Program-made: the position numbers and the translations under genes
Part shown: positions 1-7,138 of the stretch, in pieces
Layout of the letters: every line of letters starts with the position of its first letter
How positions within the stretch are numbered: position 1 is the stretch's first letter
Notes under the pieces: model-generated
What the model saw: the letters and a program-made list of their open reading frames with translations, nothing else
Databases searched by the model: none
Told to the model about the DNA's origin: nothing
Assembly (NCBI GenBank): GCA_900545835.1
Contig: URBB01000021.1
Span: 1-22,767, forward strand
DNA from: an uncultured Collinsella sp.
GTDB taxonomy: Bacteria > Actinomycetota > Coriobacteriia > Coriobacteriales > Coriobacteriaceae
Direction: 5' to 3'
Length of the DNA: 22,767 nucleotides

Positions 1-39
1 TCTCCGTCGTCGGCAGCGTCAGATGTGTATAAGAGACAG
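1..39. other. Nextera library adapter (read-1 side), not genomic
   Basis: Bases 7-39 match the Nextera transposase read-1 adapter: TCGTCGGCAGCGTC at 7-20 followed by the 19-base mosaic end AGATGTGTATAAGAGACAG at 21-39. Bases 1-6 (TCTCCG) sit where the i5 index belongs and equal the last six bases of the i5 index I remember as S511 (TCTCTCCG). This is synthetic sequence left by incomplete trimming. Genomic sequence starts at 40. Confidence 0.98.
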
Positions 40-1140
40 GGCGTGGAGCCTGTCTGCACAGCCGTGGATGGTAATGGTGCCGCCCTCGCTCTCGAGGACG
101 CCGCCGCAGGCCCGCAGTTCGGCTTCCATGGCTGCAATGCGGTCGCTCTCCTTGATACGGAGACGTTCCGCGTTGCGGATGGTGGTGGTCCCTTCGCAAA
201 GCAGGCCCAGGACCATCAGCACGGGGCCGAGGTCGGGGCAGTCGGCAAGGTCAATGTCCACACCGTGGAGAGGTGCTTTCTCGAACACGATGCCTGCATC
301 GGTGGTGCGGAAGCTTGCACCACAGCGGCGCAGAATGTCGAGGATCGCGGCATCGCCCTGCAGGGTGTCGGCGGATAATCCTTTGAGGGTCACGCCGCCC
401 TGCACCGCTCCCAGCACCGCCGGGAATGCCGCCTGGCTGTAATCGCCCTCCACGGTGTAATCGCAAGGCCGGTATTTCTGCCCGCCCGGGATGAAGAGGG
501 TGTTTTCGTCCTGCCAGCGGCTCTCGACGCCGAAACGGCGCTGGGCCGCCCGGGTCATCTCGATATAACTGCGGCTCTCTACCGGCGGGATAAGGTGGAG
601 GGTGCTGTCGCCTGCCAGCAGCGGCAGGGCAAACAGCAATCCGCTGATGAACTGGCTGGACACGTTGCCCGCCAGCTCGTATTCGCTGCTTTTCAGAGTT
701 CCTTCGACGGCAAGGCCCGCCGGGGACTGTTCAAATCGGAGAGACTGCTCCTGATACAACTTCTCGTATACTGTCTGAGGGCGTTCCATCAGCCGTCCGC
801 GGCCAACAAAGGTCACTTTCTGCCCGGTGAGGCTGGCAATGGGGATGAGAAAGCGCAGGGTGCTTCCACTCTCACAGCAGTCCACCGGAACGCTGACGGG
901 CAGAAAGCTCCCCAGACCTTCCACGACGGCACGATCCGCACCGGTGCGCACTTTGGCGCAGAGCTGCCCGGCGGCGGAAAGGGTGGCAGAAATATCCTTG
1001 CTGAATTCAAGGTTTTCGATGTGGGAAGCACCCTCGGCCAGCGCCGAGCAGAGCACCGCACGGTGCGCCATGCTCTTGCTGGGCGGCGCGGTGATGGTGC
1101 CGCCGATGCCGCCGGGGGCGCGTTTTATCGTAGCATTCAT
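40..1140 (-). CDS. aroA: EPSP synthase (3-phosphoshikimate 1-carboxyvinyltransferase), 3' end missing
   Basis: Cytoplasmic enzyme of the sixth shikimate step, joining shikimate-3-phosphate and phosphoenolpyruvate. The 367 codons present start at ATG 1140 (MNATIKRAPGG). They show the N-terminal PPSKSMAHRA block (about residues 19-28), the ESGSTLRF block that binds shikimate phosphate, and the RIKESDRIAAM signature near the C-terminal side. Family members are usually about 420-440 residues, so roughly 50-60 residues are lost. The frame runs into adapter at base 39, and the apparent ending LSLIHI is adapter, not protein. The start lies 1 nt after the stop of the upstream DAHP synthase gene, so translation is probably coupled. 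Codon use is of the left-region type (CTG/CCC rich). Confidence 0.95.
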
Positions 1141-1141
1141 A

Positions 1142-2158
1142 TCACATATCCCGGCCAATAGCCCATGCGACCTGACGGCACTTTGCCATAGCCTGCGCAA
1201 AGGCGTCGGGGGTCAGGCACTGTGCGCCGTCGCTCCATGCGTGGCGGGGGTCGTAGTGGACTTCCACCTCAAGGCCGTCGGCACCGGCGGCGACAGCGGC
1301 GATCATCATGGGCTCCACAAGGTTTGCCTTGCCGGTGGCGTGGCTGGGGTCCACGATGACGGGCAGATGGGTCTTCTCGTGGATGATAGGCACAGCGGAG
1401 AGGTCGAGGGTGTTGCGGGTGTACTTCTCAAAGGTACGGATGCCCCGCTCGCAGAGAATGACCTGCTCGTTGCCGCCGGCCATGATATACTCGGCGCTCA
1501 TGATCCACTCCTCAATGGTGTTGCACAGGCCGCGCTTGAGCAGCACGGGCTTGTGCATCTTGCCAACGGCCTTGAGCAGCTGGAAGTTCTGCATGTTGCG
1601 GGCACCGATCTGCACCACGTCCACATACTCCTCAAACTCGGGGATGCGGTCCTCGCTCATCAGCTCGGAGACGATGGGCATGCCGGTGGCCTCGCGGGCC
1701 TTTACCATATCCAGAATGCCCTCGGTCTCAAGGCCCTGGAAGGAGTAGGGAGAGGTGCGGGGCTTGTAGGCACCGCCGCGGAACAGGGTGGCACCGCCGG
1801 CCTTCACGCCCTGTGCAATGCGCAGAGCCTGCTCTGCGCCCTCGATGCTGCAGGGGCCTGCCATGACGGCGATCTTTTCCTTGCCGCCGATCTTCACGCC
1901 GCCGCAGTCAATGACCGAATCGGCGGGGTGGAACAGGCGGTTGGCCCGCTTATAGGGAGCGGACACGCGGGTGACGTTGTCGATCCAGGGGTTGGCCAGC
2001 ACATCGCGCTCATCGATCTTGGTGGTATCGCCCACCAGACCGAACACATTGTAATCCTTGCCGGTGATCAGGGTCACATCCAGGCCCTGCTTCTCGAATT
2101 TGTCTACGATCTTTTCCAGCTCTTCCTTGGGGGTGCCTTTTTTGGTCGAAATGATCAT
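1142..2158 (-). CDS. aroF: DAHP synthase, AroF/AroG type with N-terminal regulatory domain (second copy)
   Basis: Condenses phosphoenolpyruvate and erythrose-4-phosphate, the first shikimate step. The protein has 338 residues. Residues 1 to about 70 form a short ferredoxin-like regulatory domain (MIISTKKGTP, FGLVGDTTKID), as in Thermotoga-type enzymes. The barrel follows, with MAGPCSIEG near residue 100, GGAYKPRTSPY, QIGARNMQNF, PVLLKRG, CERGIRTFEKYTRNTLDL, VDPSHATG and EVHYDP; these hold the metal and substrate residues. A purine-rich stretch (AAGGGAAAAG in mRNA sense) precedes the ATG but is somewhat distant. The gene lies between aroQ (121 nt upstream, with a repeat in the gap) and aroA (1 nt downstream). 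A second DAHP synthase of the same family is encoded at 7139-8161, an unusual redundancy within one gene cluster. Confidence 0.95.
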   Translation of the reverse strand: MIISTKKGTPKEELEKIVDKFEKQGLDVTLITGKDYNVFGLVGDTTKIDERDVLANPWIDNVTRVSAPYKRANRLFHPADSVIDCGGVKIGGKEKIAVMAGPCSIEGAEQALRIAQGVKAGGATLFRGGAYKPRTSPYSFQGLETEGILDMVKAREATGMPIVSELMSEDRIPEFEEYVDVVQIGARNMQNFQLLKAVGKMHKPVLLKRGLCNTIEEWIMSAEYIMAGGNEQVILCERGIRTFEKYTRNTLDLSAVPIIHEKTHLPVIVDPSHATGKANLVEPMMIAAVAAGADGLEVEVHYDPRHAWSDGAQCLTPDAFAQAMAKCRQVAWAIGRDM

Positions 2159-2223
2159 CTTGTTTCTTTTCCCTTCTGTTTTGTCTCTATGCTTTCAGTT
2201 TTGCTGCACAGCCTGCCCTACTT

Positions 2224-2278
2224 GCCAAGGGCTCCCCCTTCGGGGGAGCTGGCGAGCGAATGCGAGACTGAGAGGGTT
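2224..2278. repeat. Intergenic hairpin element, Faecalibacterium-type repeat candidate
   Basis: The gap between aroQ and the left DAHP synthase holds a perfect 8-bp inverted repeat, GCTCCCCC at 2231-2238 and GGGGGAGC at 2242-2249, around a 3-nt loop. It is followed by CTGGCGAGCGAATGCGAGA and then CTGAGAGGGTT. I recall very similar units scattered between genes in Faecalibacterium and related Oscillospirales; I could not check this. There is no T-run on either side, so it is a poor intrinsic terminator. Its function is unknown. It helps identify the origin of the left segment. Confidence 0.6.
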
Positions 2279-2279
2279 G

Positions 2280-2744
2280 TTACTGCACCAGGTGCGTCTG
2301 CGCGCCGCCATCCAGCCGGAGCAGCTGCACAAGGTAGGCGCAGGCATGGAGATATCCACTGACCCCCTCGCCTGCAAAGCGGCCCTGACAGCCAAAGGAG
2401 ACCACATCCACGCTGCGGAAGGGCTCCTTGCCGCTGGGGTCGGCCAGCATCACTTCCACGGCAGGCACGCCGCACACCTGCAGCGCTTCCAGAATGGCCA
2501 CGCTGTAATAGGCGTAGCCGCCCGGGTTGAGGATGATGCCATCGGCCCGGCCTGCCGCCGACTGGATCTCATCGATGAGGTCACCCTCGTGGTTGGACTG
2601 AAAAAAGTCCACCTGAACATCCATCTGGGCACAGCCCGCCTCGATATAATCCAGCAGTGTATTGAAATCGATCTGCCCCTCCATGCCCGGCTCCGTGAAC
2701 TGGGTCAGATTGAGGTTGGGACCGTTAATGACTAAAAATTTCAT
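2280..2744 (-). CDS. aroQ: Type II 3-dehydroquinate dehydratase-like protein with altered active site
   Basis: The 154-residue length and overall pattern fit type II dehydroquinase, which converts 3-dehydroquinate to 3-dehydroshikimate. Residues 7-13 (NGPNLNL), 48-58 (FQSNHEGDLID), 72-76 (LNPGG) and the FR pair at 109-110 are recognisable. Compared with the Mycobacterium tuberculosis enzyme as I remember it, the catalytic Arg19 aligns with Thr17, Tyr24 with Glu22, His81 with Tyr79 and His101 with Met99; Asn75 (Asn73 here) and Arg112 (Arg110 here) are kept. The reading frame is clean, so this is not a frameshift artefact. The start overlaps the end of aroE-aroK by 20 nt, showing tight coupling. 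No other dehydroquinase is visible in the window. The family call is secure; activity is uncertain. Confidence 0.85.
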   Translation of the reverse strand: MKFLVINGPNLNLTQFTEPGMEGQIDFNTLLDYIEAGCAQMDVQVDFFQSNHEGDLIDEIQSAAGRADGIILNPGGYAYYSVAILEALQVCGVPAVEVMLADPSGKEPFRSVDVVSFGCQGRFAGEGVSGYLHACAYLVQLLRLDGGAQTHLVQ

Positions 2745-3987
2745 CCAGCGCCTCCATTGCCGCCGTCACGGCATCCGCAGGGGTGGTCTTGTTGGGGATC
2801 ACAGCATCCGCTGCCGCCAGATAGAGCGGGCGGCGCTGGGCTTCCATGGTTTTCAGGGCCTCGGGGCTGGTGGAAAGGGGCCTTCCGCCGCCCACCAGCA
2901 GATCTTCCAGCGGCCGGTCGATAAAGAGCACGATGCCGTTGGCGTGGAGCGCCCGGAGGTTTGCCGGGTCTTTGACCACGCCGCCGCCGCAGGAGATGAC
3001 CTGCCGGTTCTCCCTGGCAAAGCGGGCGGTCTGCGCGGCCTCCAGCTTCCGGAAGCCTGCCTCCCCCTCAGCGGCAAAGATGTCCGGGATGCTCCGGCCG
3101 TCGGCCTTGACGATCTCCTCGTCCAGATCCACGAACCGCTTGCCCAGCCGTTCTGCCAGAGCGCGGCCCAGGGTGGATTTGCCCGAGGAGGGCATCCCGA
3201 TGAGGGCAATGTTCAGCTGTTCCCGCCGCAGTTCGCTGGTCACACGGGAGATCTCGGCACCGGCATCCTCAAACTTACGGTCGAGGAAAAATTCTGCCGC
3301 ATACACAGCCTGCGCCACCAGCATTTCCAGGCCGCCGACGGCAACGGGCACCCCCAGCTCCTCGGCCCGGAGGATGAGCTCGGTCTTATCGGGATTATAG
3401 ATGACATCGATCACGGCTTCCAGCCCGGGCATGGAGGTGATATCCAGGGCACTCACGCCCACATTGGGGTACATGCCCACCGGCGTGGTGTTGATGATGA
3501 TCTGCGCCCCGGTGGTCAGGGCCTGAGCATAAGTCAGCTCTCCCTTTTCGGGGTCGGGATGGCGGCTGACGGTATAGATCTGTTTCGCGCCCCGGTCATG
3601 GGCCACGGCCCAGGTGGTGTTGTGGGTGCCGCCGGTGCCCAGAATGAGCACGGTCCTGTCCTTGAACTCCACCCCGTGTGCATCGCACAGGTAGGAGAAG
3701 CCGGGGTAATCGGTATTGTAGCCGTAGAGCAGGCCGTTCCTGTTGACGATGGTGTTCACGGCATTGATGGCCTTGGCGTGGGGGTCGATGTAGGAGCAGT
3801 ACTCCATGACCACCAGCTTATAGGGAATGGTGACATTGATGGCCCTGAACTGCCGCCGGATCATAAAGGCCCGGACTTCCTCTTCCGTGGGCAGGGGGCA
3901 CAGGTCGTACCGGTAGCCGCAGAGCATCTCGTGGATGACCTTGGAGTAGGAGTGGCCCAGCCGCCCGCCGATGAGTCCGTATTCCAT
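2725..3987 (-). CDS. aroE-aroK: Fused shikimate dehydrogenase - shikimate kinase
   Basis: A 420-residue bifunctional enzyme for the NADPH reduction of 3-dehydroshikimate and the ATP phosphorylation of shikimate. The AroE part (about residues 1-250) shows the shikimate-binding SYS at 13-15, catalytic Lys57 in NVTIPYK, NAVNT at 75-79, Asp93 in YNTD, a nucleotide-binding loop GTGGTHNTT in place of the usual GAGGAARA, and NTTPVGMYP. The AroK part (from about 256) shows a Walker A loop at 264-272 (GMPSSGKST), the DLDEEI acid pair, FRKLE, CGGGVV and a lid with GRPLS. A strong GGAGGTG ribosome site lies just upstream, within the end of aroC. Separate aroE and aroK genes are more common. No linker repeat or frameshift is seen. 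Confidence 0.95.
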   Translation of the reverse strand: MEYGLIGGRLGHSYSKVIHEMLCGYRYDLCPLPTEEEVRAFMIRRQFRAINVTIPYKLVVMEYCSYIDPHAKAINAVNTIVNRNGLLYGYNTDYPGFSYLCDAHGVEFKDRTVLILGTGGTHNTTWAVAHDRGAKQIYTVSRHPDPEKGELTYAQALTTGAQIIINTTPVGMYPNVGVSALDITSMPGLEAVIDVIYNPDKTELILRAEELGVPVAVGGLEMLVAQAVYAAEFFLDRKFEDAGAEISRVTSELRREQLNIALIGMPSSGKSTLGRALAERLGKRFVDLDEEIVKADGRSIPDIFAAEGEAGFRKLEAAQTARFARENRQVISCGGGVVKDPANLRALHANGIVLFIDRPLEDLLVGGGRPLSTSPEALKTMEAQRRPLYLAAADAVIPNKTTPADAVTAAMEALDEIFSH

Positions 3988-5130
3988 TTACAGCACCTCC
4001 TTGCGGTAGCCGGTGGGGTCCTCCATCCAGGCCATGCCGTATTTTGCGGTGAGCAGGTCGCCCACGGCCAGCGCGGCGGCGCAGGTCTGCACAATGGCGG
4101 CCCGGGGCACGATGCAGGGGTCGTGGCGGCCCTGAATGGACAGCTCCGCGTCCTTCTTTGCGATATAATCCACCGTATCCTGCGTTTTGTAGATGCTGGG
4201 GGTAGGCTTGACCGCCGTGCGGAACACCACGGGCATCCCGTTGGAGATGCCGCCGTTCAGGCCCGCATTGTGGTTGGTGGCGGTGACGATGCGCTCCCCC
4301 TGCATCCGGAAGGCATCGTTGGCCTCCGAGCCCTTCTGGTCCGCAAAGCCGAAGCCGGAACCGAACTCGATGCCCTTGACCGCCGGGATGGAGAAGGCCA
4401 GGTGAGCGAGCTTGCTCTCCACGCTGTCGAAATAGGGTTCACCCACGCCTGCGGGCAGGCCCAGAATGGCGGTCTCCAGCACGCCGCCCACACTGTCGCC
4501 CTCGGCACCGGCGGCACGGATGGCAGCTTTCATGGGTTCCTCCACACTGCCGTCCAGCAGGGCAAAGTCCTCGGACTTGTTCAGCAGTGCCTCGGCCTGC
4601 GCCGCCAGCGCGGCGGGATCGTCCAGCGCAAAGGGGGCATCGCTGATCCCGGCACACCGCCCGATGTGCGTCACGATCTCGATCCCGGCCCGGTTCAGGG
4701 CTCCCAGCACCAAAGCGCCGCCCGCCACCAGCGCGGCGGTGACACGGCCCGAAAAGTGGCCGCCGCCCCGGGCATCCTGATAGCCGTGGTACTTGGCGTA
4801 GGCAGTGTAATCCGCATGGCCGGGCCGCAGCAGATCAGCCGTTTTGGCATAGTCGCCGCTGCGGGTGTTCTGGTTTTCGATCATCAGGGCAATGGCGGTG
4901 CCGGTGGTGCGGCCATTGACCACGCCGGACAAAAACTGCACCGCATCCCCCTCCACACGGGGGGTGGAAAGGCCGTCGCCCCGGGCACGGCGCTTGTCCA
5001 TGCAGGCGGCGAGAAAGGTCTCGTCCACCGGCAGGCCTGCGGCCATGCCGTCCAACACCGCGCCGATGGCGCGGCCATGGCTCTCGCCGAAAATGGTCAG
5101 CGAAAGGTCGCTGCCAAAGGTGTTTTTCAT
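3988..5130 (-). CDS. aroC: Chorismate synthase
   Basis: Catalyses the last common step, eliminating phosphate from EPSP to give chorismate with reduced FMN. The protein has 380 residues from ATG 5130. The three family signatures are visible: GESHG at 15-19; GGHFSGRVTAALVAGGAL in the middle, which fits the G-x2-S-G-R-x-T pattern although it differs from the common RSSARET wording; and GRHDPCIVPRA near the C-terminus. The arginine-rich RPGHADYTAY block is present. Upstream, GGAGGA inside the end of aroB serves as ribosome site, and only 4 nt separate the aroB stop from this start. The stop abuts the ATG of aroE-aroK, consistent with one operon. Confidence 0.96.
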   Translation of the reverse strand: MKNTFGSDLSLTIFGESHGRAIGAVLDGMAAGLPVDETFLAACMDKRRARGDGLSTPRVEGDAVQFLSGVVNGRTTGTAIALMIENQNTRSGDYAKTADLLRPGHADYTAYAKYHGYQDARGGGHFSGRVTAALVAGGALVLGALNRAGIEIVTHIGRCAGISDAPFALDDPAALAAQAEALLNKSEDFALLDGSVEEPMKAAIRAAGAEGDSVGGVLETAILGLPAGVGEPYFDSVESKLAHLAFSIPAVKGIEFGSGFGFADQKGSEANDAFRMQGERIVTATNHNAGLNGGISNGMPVVFRTAVKPTPSIYKTQDTVDYIAKKDAELSIQGRHDPCIVPRAAIVQTCAAALAVGDLLTAKYGMAWMEDPTGYRKEVL

Positions 5131-5134
5131 GGCT

Positions 5135-6184
5135 TTAGTCCTCCATGCCCAGCAGGGGGCGCAGACCCTCCACCGGGATGGTCTCCGCGCGCCAGCAGCC
5201 CAGACCCGGCACCTTGATGACGGTGATCTGGCCGCCCTGTGCCTTTTTGTCGTGGAGCATCTCGGCGTAGACCTTGTCCTTGTTGTAGGCGGTACGCAGG
5301 GGCAGGCCCAGACGGCGGTAGACCGCACGGACGCGCTTCTGCAGTGCCTTGGATTCGATCATGGGCAGCATCCCCAGCGCCACGCACTCGCCGTGGAACA
5401 GGCCCACGGTGCGGCGGCCCTTGATGCCCTTGACGGCCTCGATGCCGTGGCCGATGGTGTGGCCGAAGTTCAGGGCCTTGCGCATCCCGCGCTCGGTCTC
5501 ATCCTGCTCCACAACGTTCTTCTTGAACCGCAGGCTGCGGTAGATGATCTCGCTGATCTGGGTGTCGATATCGCCCTTTTCAAAGATGGCGAACAGCTCC
5601 GGGTCGGCCAGCAGGCCCGCCTTGACCGCCTCTGCCAGGCCGTTGATGTAGTGGCGGCGGGGCAGGGTGGAAAGGGTGGCCGGGTCCACGATGACCAGCT
5701 TGGGCTGCCAGAAAGCGCCCACGATGTTTTTGGTATCGCCCAGATCCACGGCGGTCTTGCCGCCGATGGAGGAATCGATCATGGAAAGGGTGGTGGTGGG
5801 GCAGTTGATGAAGTCGATGCCGCGCATATAGATGGAAGCGGCAAAACCCGCCAGGTCGCCCACGACGCCGCCGCCGAGTGCTACGATCACGTCGGAGCGC
5901 GAAAGCTCGTGCTCGGCCACAAACTCCAAAATGGCAACATAGGTCTCGGCGCGCTTATGGGCCTCGCCGGCCTCGAAGGTGCAGATGCTCACCTCGTAGC
6001 CTGATGCCTCCAGACTCTGCTTGACGGGCATCTGGTAGAGCGGACCCACGTTGGTGTCCGTCACGATGACGGCCTTGGTGCCGCCGGCAGTGGCGCGCAC
6101 AAGCGGTCCCGCCTGCTCCAGCAAAAACGTGCCAACATGCACCTGGTAGGGGCGTGCGGTGTCGATATCGATGGTAATCGCCAT
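5135..6184 (-). CDS. aroB: 3-Dehydroquinate synthase, possible hybrid gene
   Basis: Converts DAHP to 3-dehydroquinate using NAD and a divalent metal. The 349 residues have normal length and all main motifs: GGGVVGDLAGF at 104-114, PTTTLSMIDSSIGGK at 129-143, probable metal ligands Glu185 (LAEAVKAG), His242 (FGHTIGH) and His264 (FHGECVALG). AAAGGA before ATG 6184 is a good ribosome site; the gap to tyrA is 36 nt. Codon style changes inside the gene. Of the first 9 leucines (to residue 111) 2 are TTG, 2 CTT, 2 CTC and 3 CTG; of the next 24, 21 are CTG. The first third looks like the right-hand (Collinsella-type) genes and the rest like the left-hand ones. The join would fall roughly at 5770-5900, in the most conserved part. 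Confidence 0.93.
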   Translation of the reverse strand: MAITIDIDTARPYQVHVGTFLLEQAGPLVRATAGGTKAVIVTDTNVGPLYQMPVKQSLEASGYEVSICTFEAGEAHKRAETYVAILEFVAEHELSRSDVIVALGGGVVGDLAGFAASIYMRGIDFINCPTTTLSMIDSSIGGKTAVDLGDTKNIVGAFWQPKLVIVDPATLSTLPRRHYINGLAEAVKAGLLADPELFAIFEKGDIDTQISEIIYRSLRFKKNVVEQDETERGMRKALNFGHTIGHGIEAVKGIKGRRTVGLFHGECVALGMLPMIESKALQKRVRAVYRRLGLPLRTAYNKDKVYAEMLHDKKAQGGQITVIKVPGLGCWRAETIPVEGLRPLLGMED

Positions 6185-6220
6185 AAGCTTCGGTCCTTTC
6201 GACCTGGCGTGATAGGTGGT

Positions 6221-7135
6221 CTAGTGGGAGGCCTCGTCGTCGAGCGCGCGCTTAATGCGGTCGCCCTCGGCAAGGAGATTCTCCAGATAGCGCTGGTCGC
6301 GGTCCTTGAGCGCACGGCTGTAGGCGCCAAGCGACTCGATCAGATGGTCAATCTCGAAGGCGAGCGCATCGGCGTCGTCGATCATAAGCTCGGACCACAT
6401 CTGAGGATTGAGGTGCGCCACACGGGTGAGATCGCGGTAGCTACCGGCCGAAAAGCCGTGGTGGACCTGGGCAGTGGGGCTCTTGACGTAGGCGTTGGAT
6501 ACCACGTGCGCAAGCTGGCTCGTGAAGGCGATGACGCGGTCGTGCTCGGCGGCGCTGGTCACGCTGAACTTGCCAAAGCCCAAGGGGCGCACCATCTCGC
6601 GCACCTGGCCCAAAAGCTCCAGCTTAAGTGCATCGTCCACCGCGGGCGGCACGAGCACGAGCGGCGCGCCCTGGAACAGGTCGGCGCGGGAGTGCGCATA
6701 GCCCGAGTACTGCGTGCCCGCCATGGGGTGCGCGCCCACAAAGTAAAAGCCGTGCTCGCGGGCAAGCTCAAAGGCGCGCTCGCACACGATGCCCTTGACG
6801 CCCACCGTGTCGATCACCACGGGACCCATGATGGCGTCGGTGTCGGTGGCGTCGGCGAGCGCCTTGGCGTGCGTCTCGAGCCACTCGATGCATGCCTCGG
6901 GGTAGCAAGCCAGGACGATGATGTCGCACTCGCCGAGTGTCTTGTCGTTGAGCTCTCCGGCGACAGTGCCCATGCTAGCGGCCGTCATGACGTCGTCATC
7001 GGGGTCCCAGGCCAGCACGCGGACGCCCGCCTGCGCATAGCCGCGGGCAAAGCTGCCGCCGATGAGGCCCAGGCCCACGATGCCCGCGCATTTGGGGCCG
7101 CCCTGGTTAACGCGTGCGTTTCTCACCGTACCCAT
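6221..7135 (-). CDS. tyrA: Prephenate dehydrogenase
   Basis: Oxidative decarboxylation of prephenate to 4-hydroxyphenylpyruvate, the tyrosine branch. The protein has 304 residues. A Rossmann motif GLGLIGG (residues 21-27) follows a short N-terminal arm, with Asp44 at the end of the second strand, which suggests NAD. The catalytic block GAHPMAG includes His136. Downstream helices resemble the TyrA dimerisation domain (AEHDRVIAFTSQLAHV, HHGFSAGSYRDLTRVA). There is no fused chorismate mutase and no obvious C-terminal ACT domain. The start 7135 is 3 nt after the DAHP synthase stop, with GGAG six bases before it. Pairing with the upstream DAHP synthase suggests joint control by aromatic amino acid supply. 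Confidence 0.93.
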   Translation of the reverse strand: MGTVRNARVNQGGPKCAGIVGLGLIGGSFARGYAQAGVRVLAWDPDDDVMTAASMGTVAGELNDKTLGECDIIVLACYPEACIEWLETHAKALADATDTDAIMGPVVIDTVGVKGIVCERAFELAREHGFYFVGAHPMAGTQYSGYAHSRADLFQGAPLVLVPPAVDDALKLELLGQVREMVRPLGFGKFSVTSAAEHDRVIAFTSQLAHVVSNAYVKSPTAQVHHGFSAGSYRDLTRVAHLNPQMWSELMIDDADALAFEIDHLIESLGAYSRALKDRDQRYLENLLAEGDRIKRALDDEASH

Positions 7136-7138
7136 GGG

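Noticed and set aside
827..2362. 511-codon plus-strand frame opposite aroA and the left DAHP synthase
   Set aside because: Antisense shadow of well-supported genes; no protein family pattern.
2662..5217. Very long open frame (851 codons) on the plus strand opposite aroE-aroK and aroC
   Set aside because: It mirrors the codon bias of the real genes on the other strand, has no recognisable domain and no ribosome site, and the opposing frames carry complete enzyme motifs.
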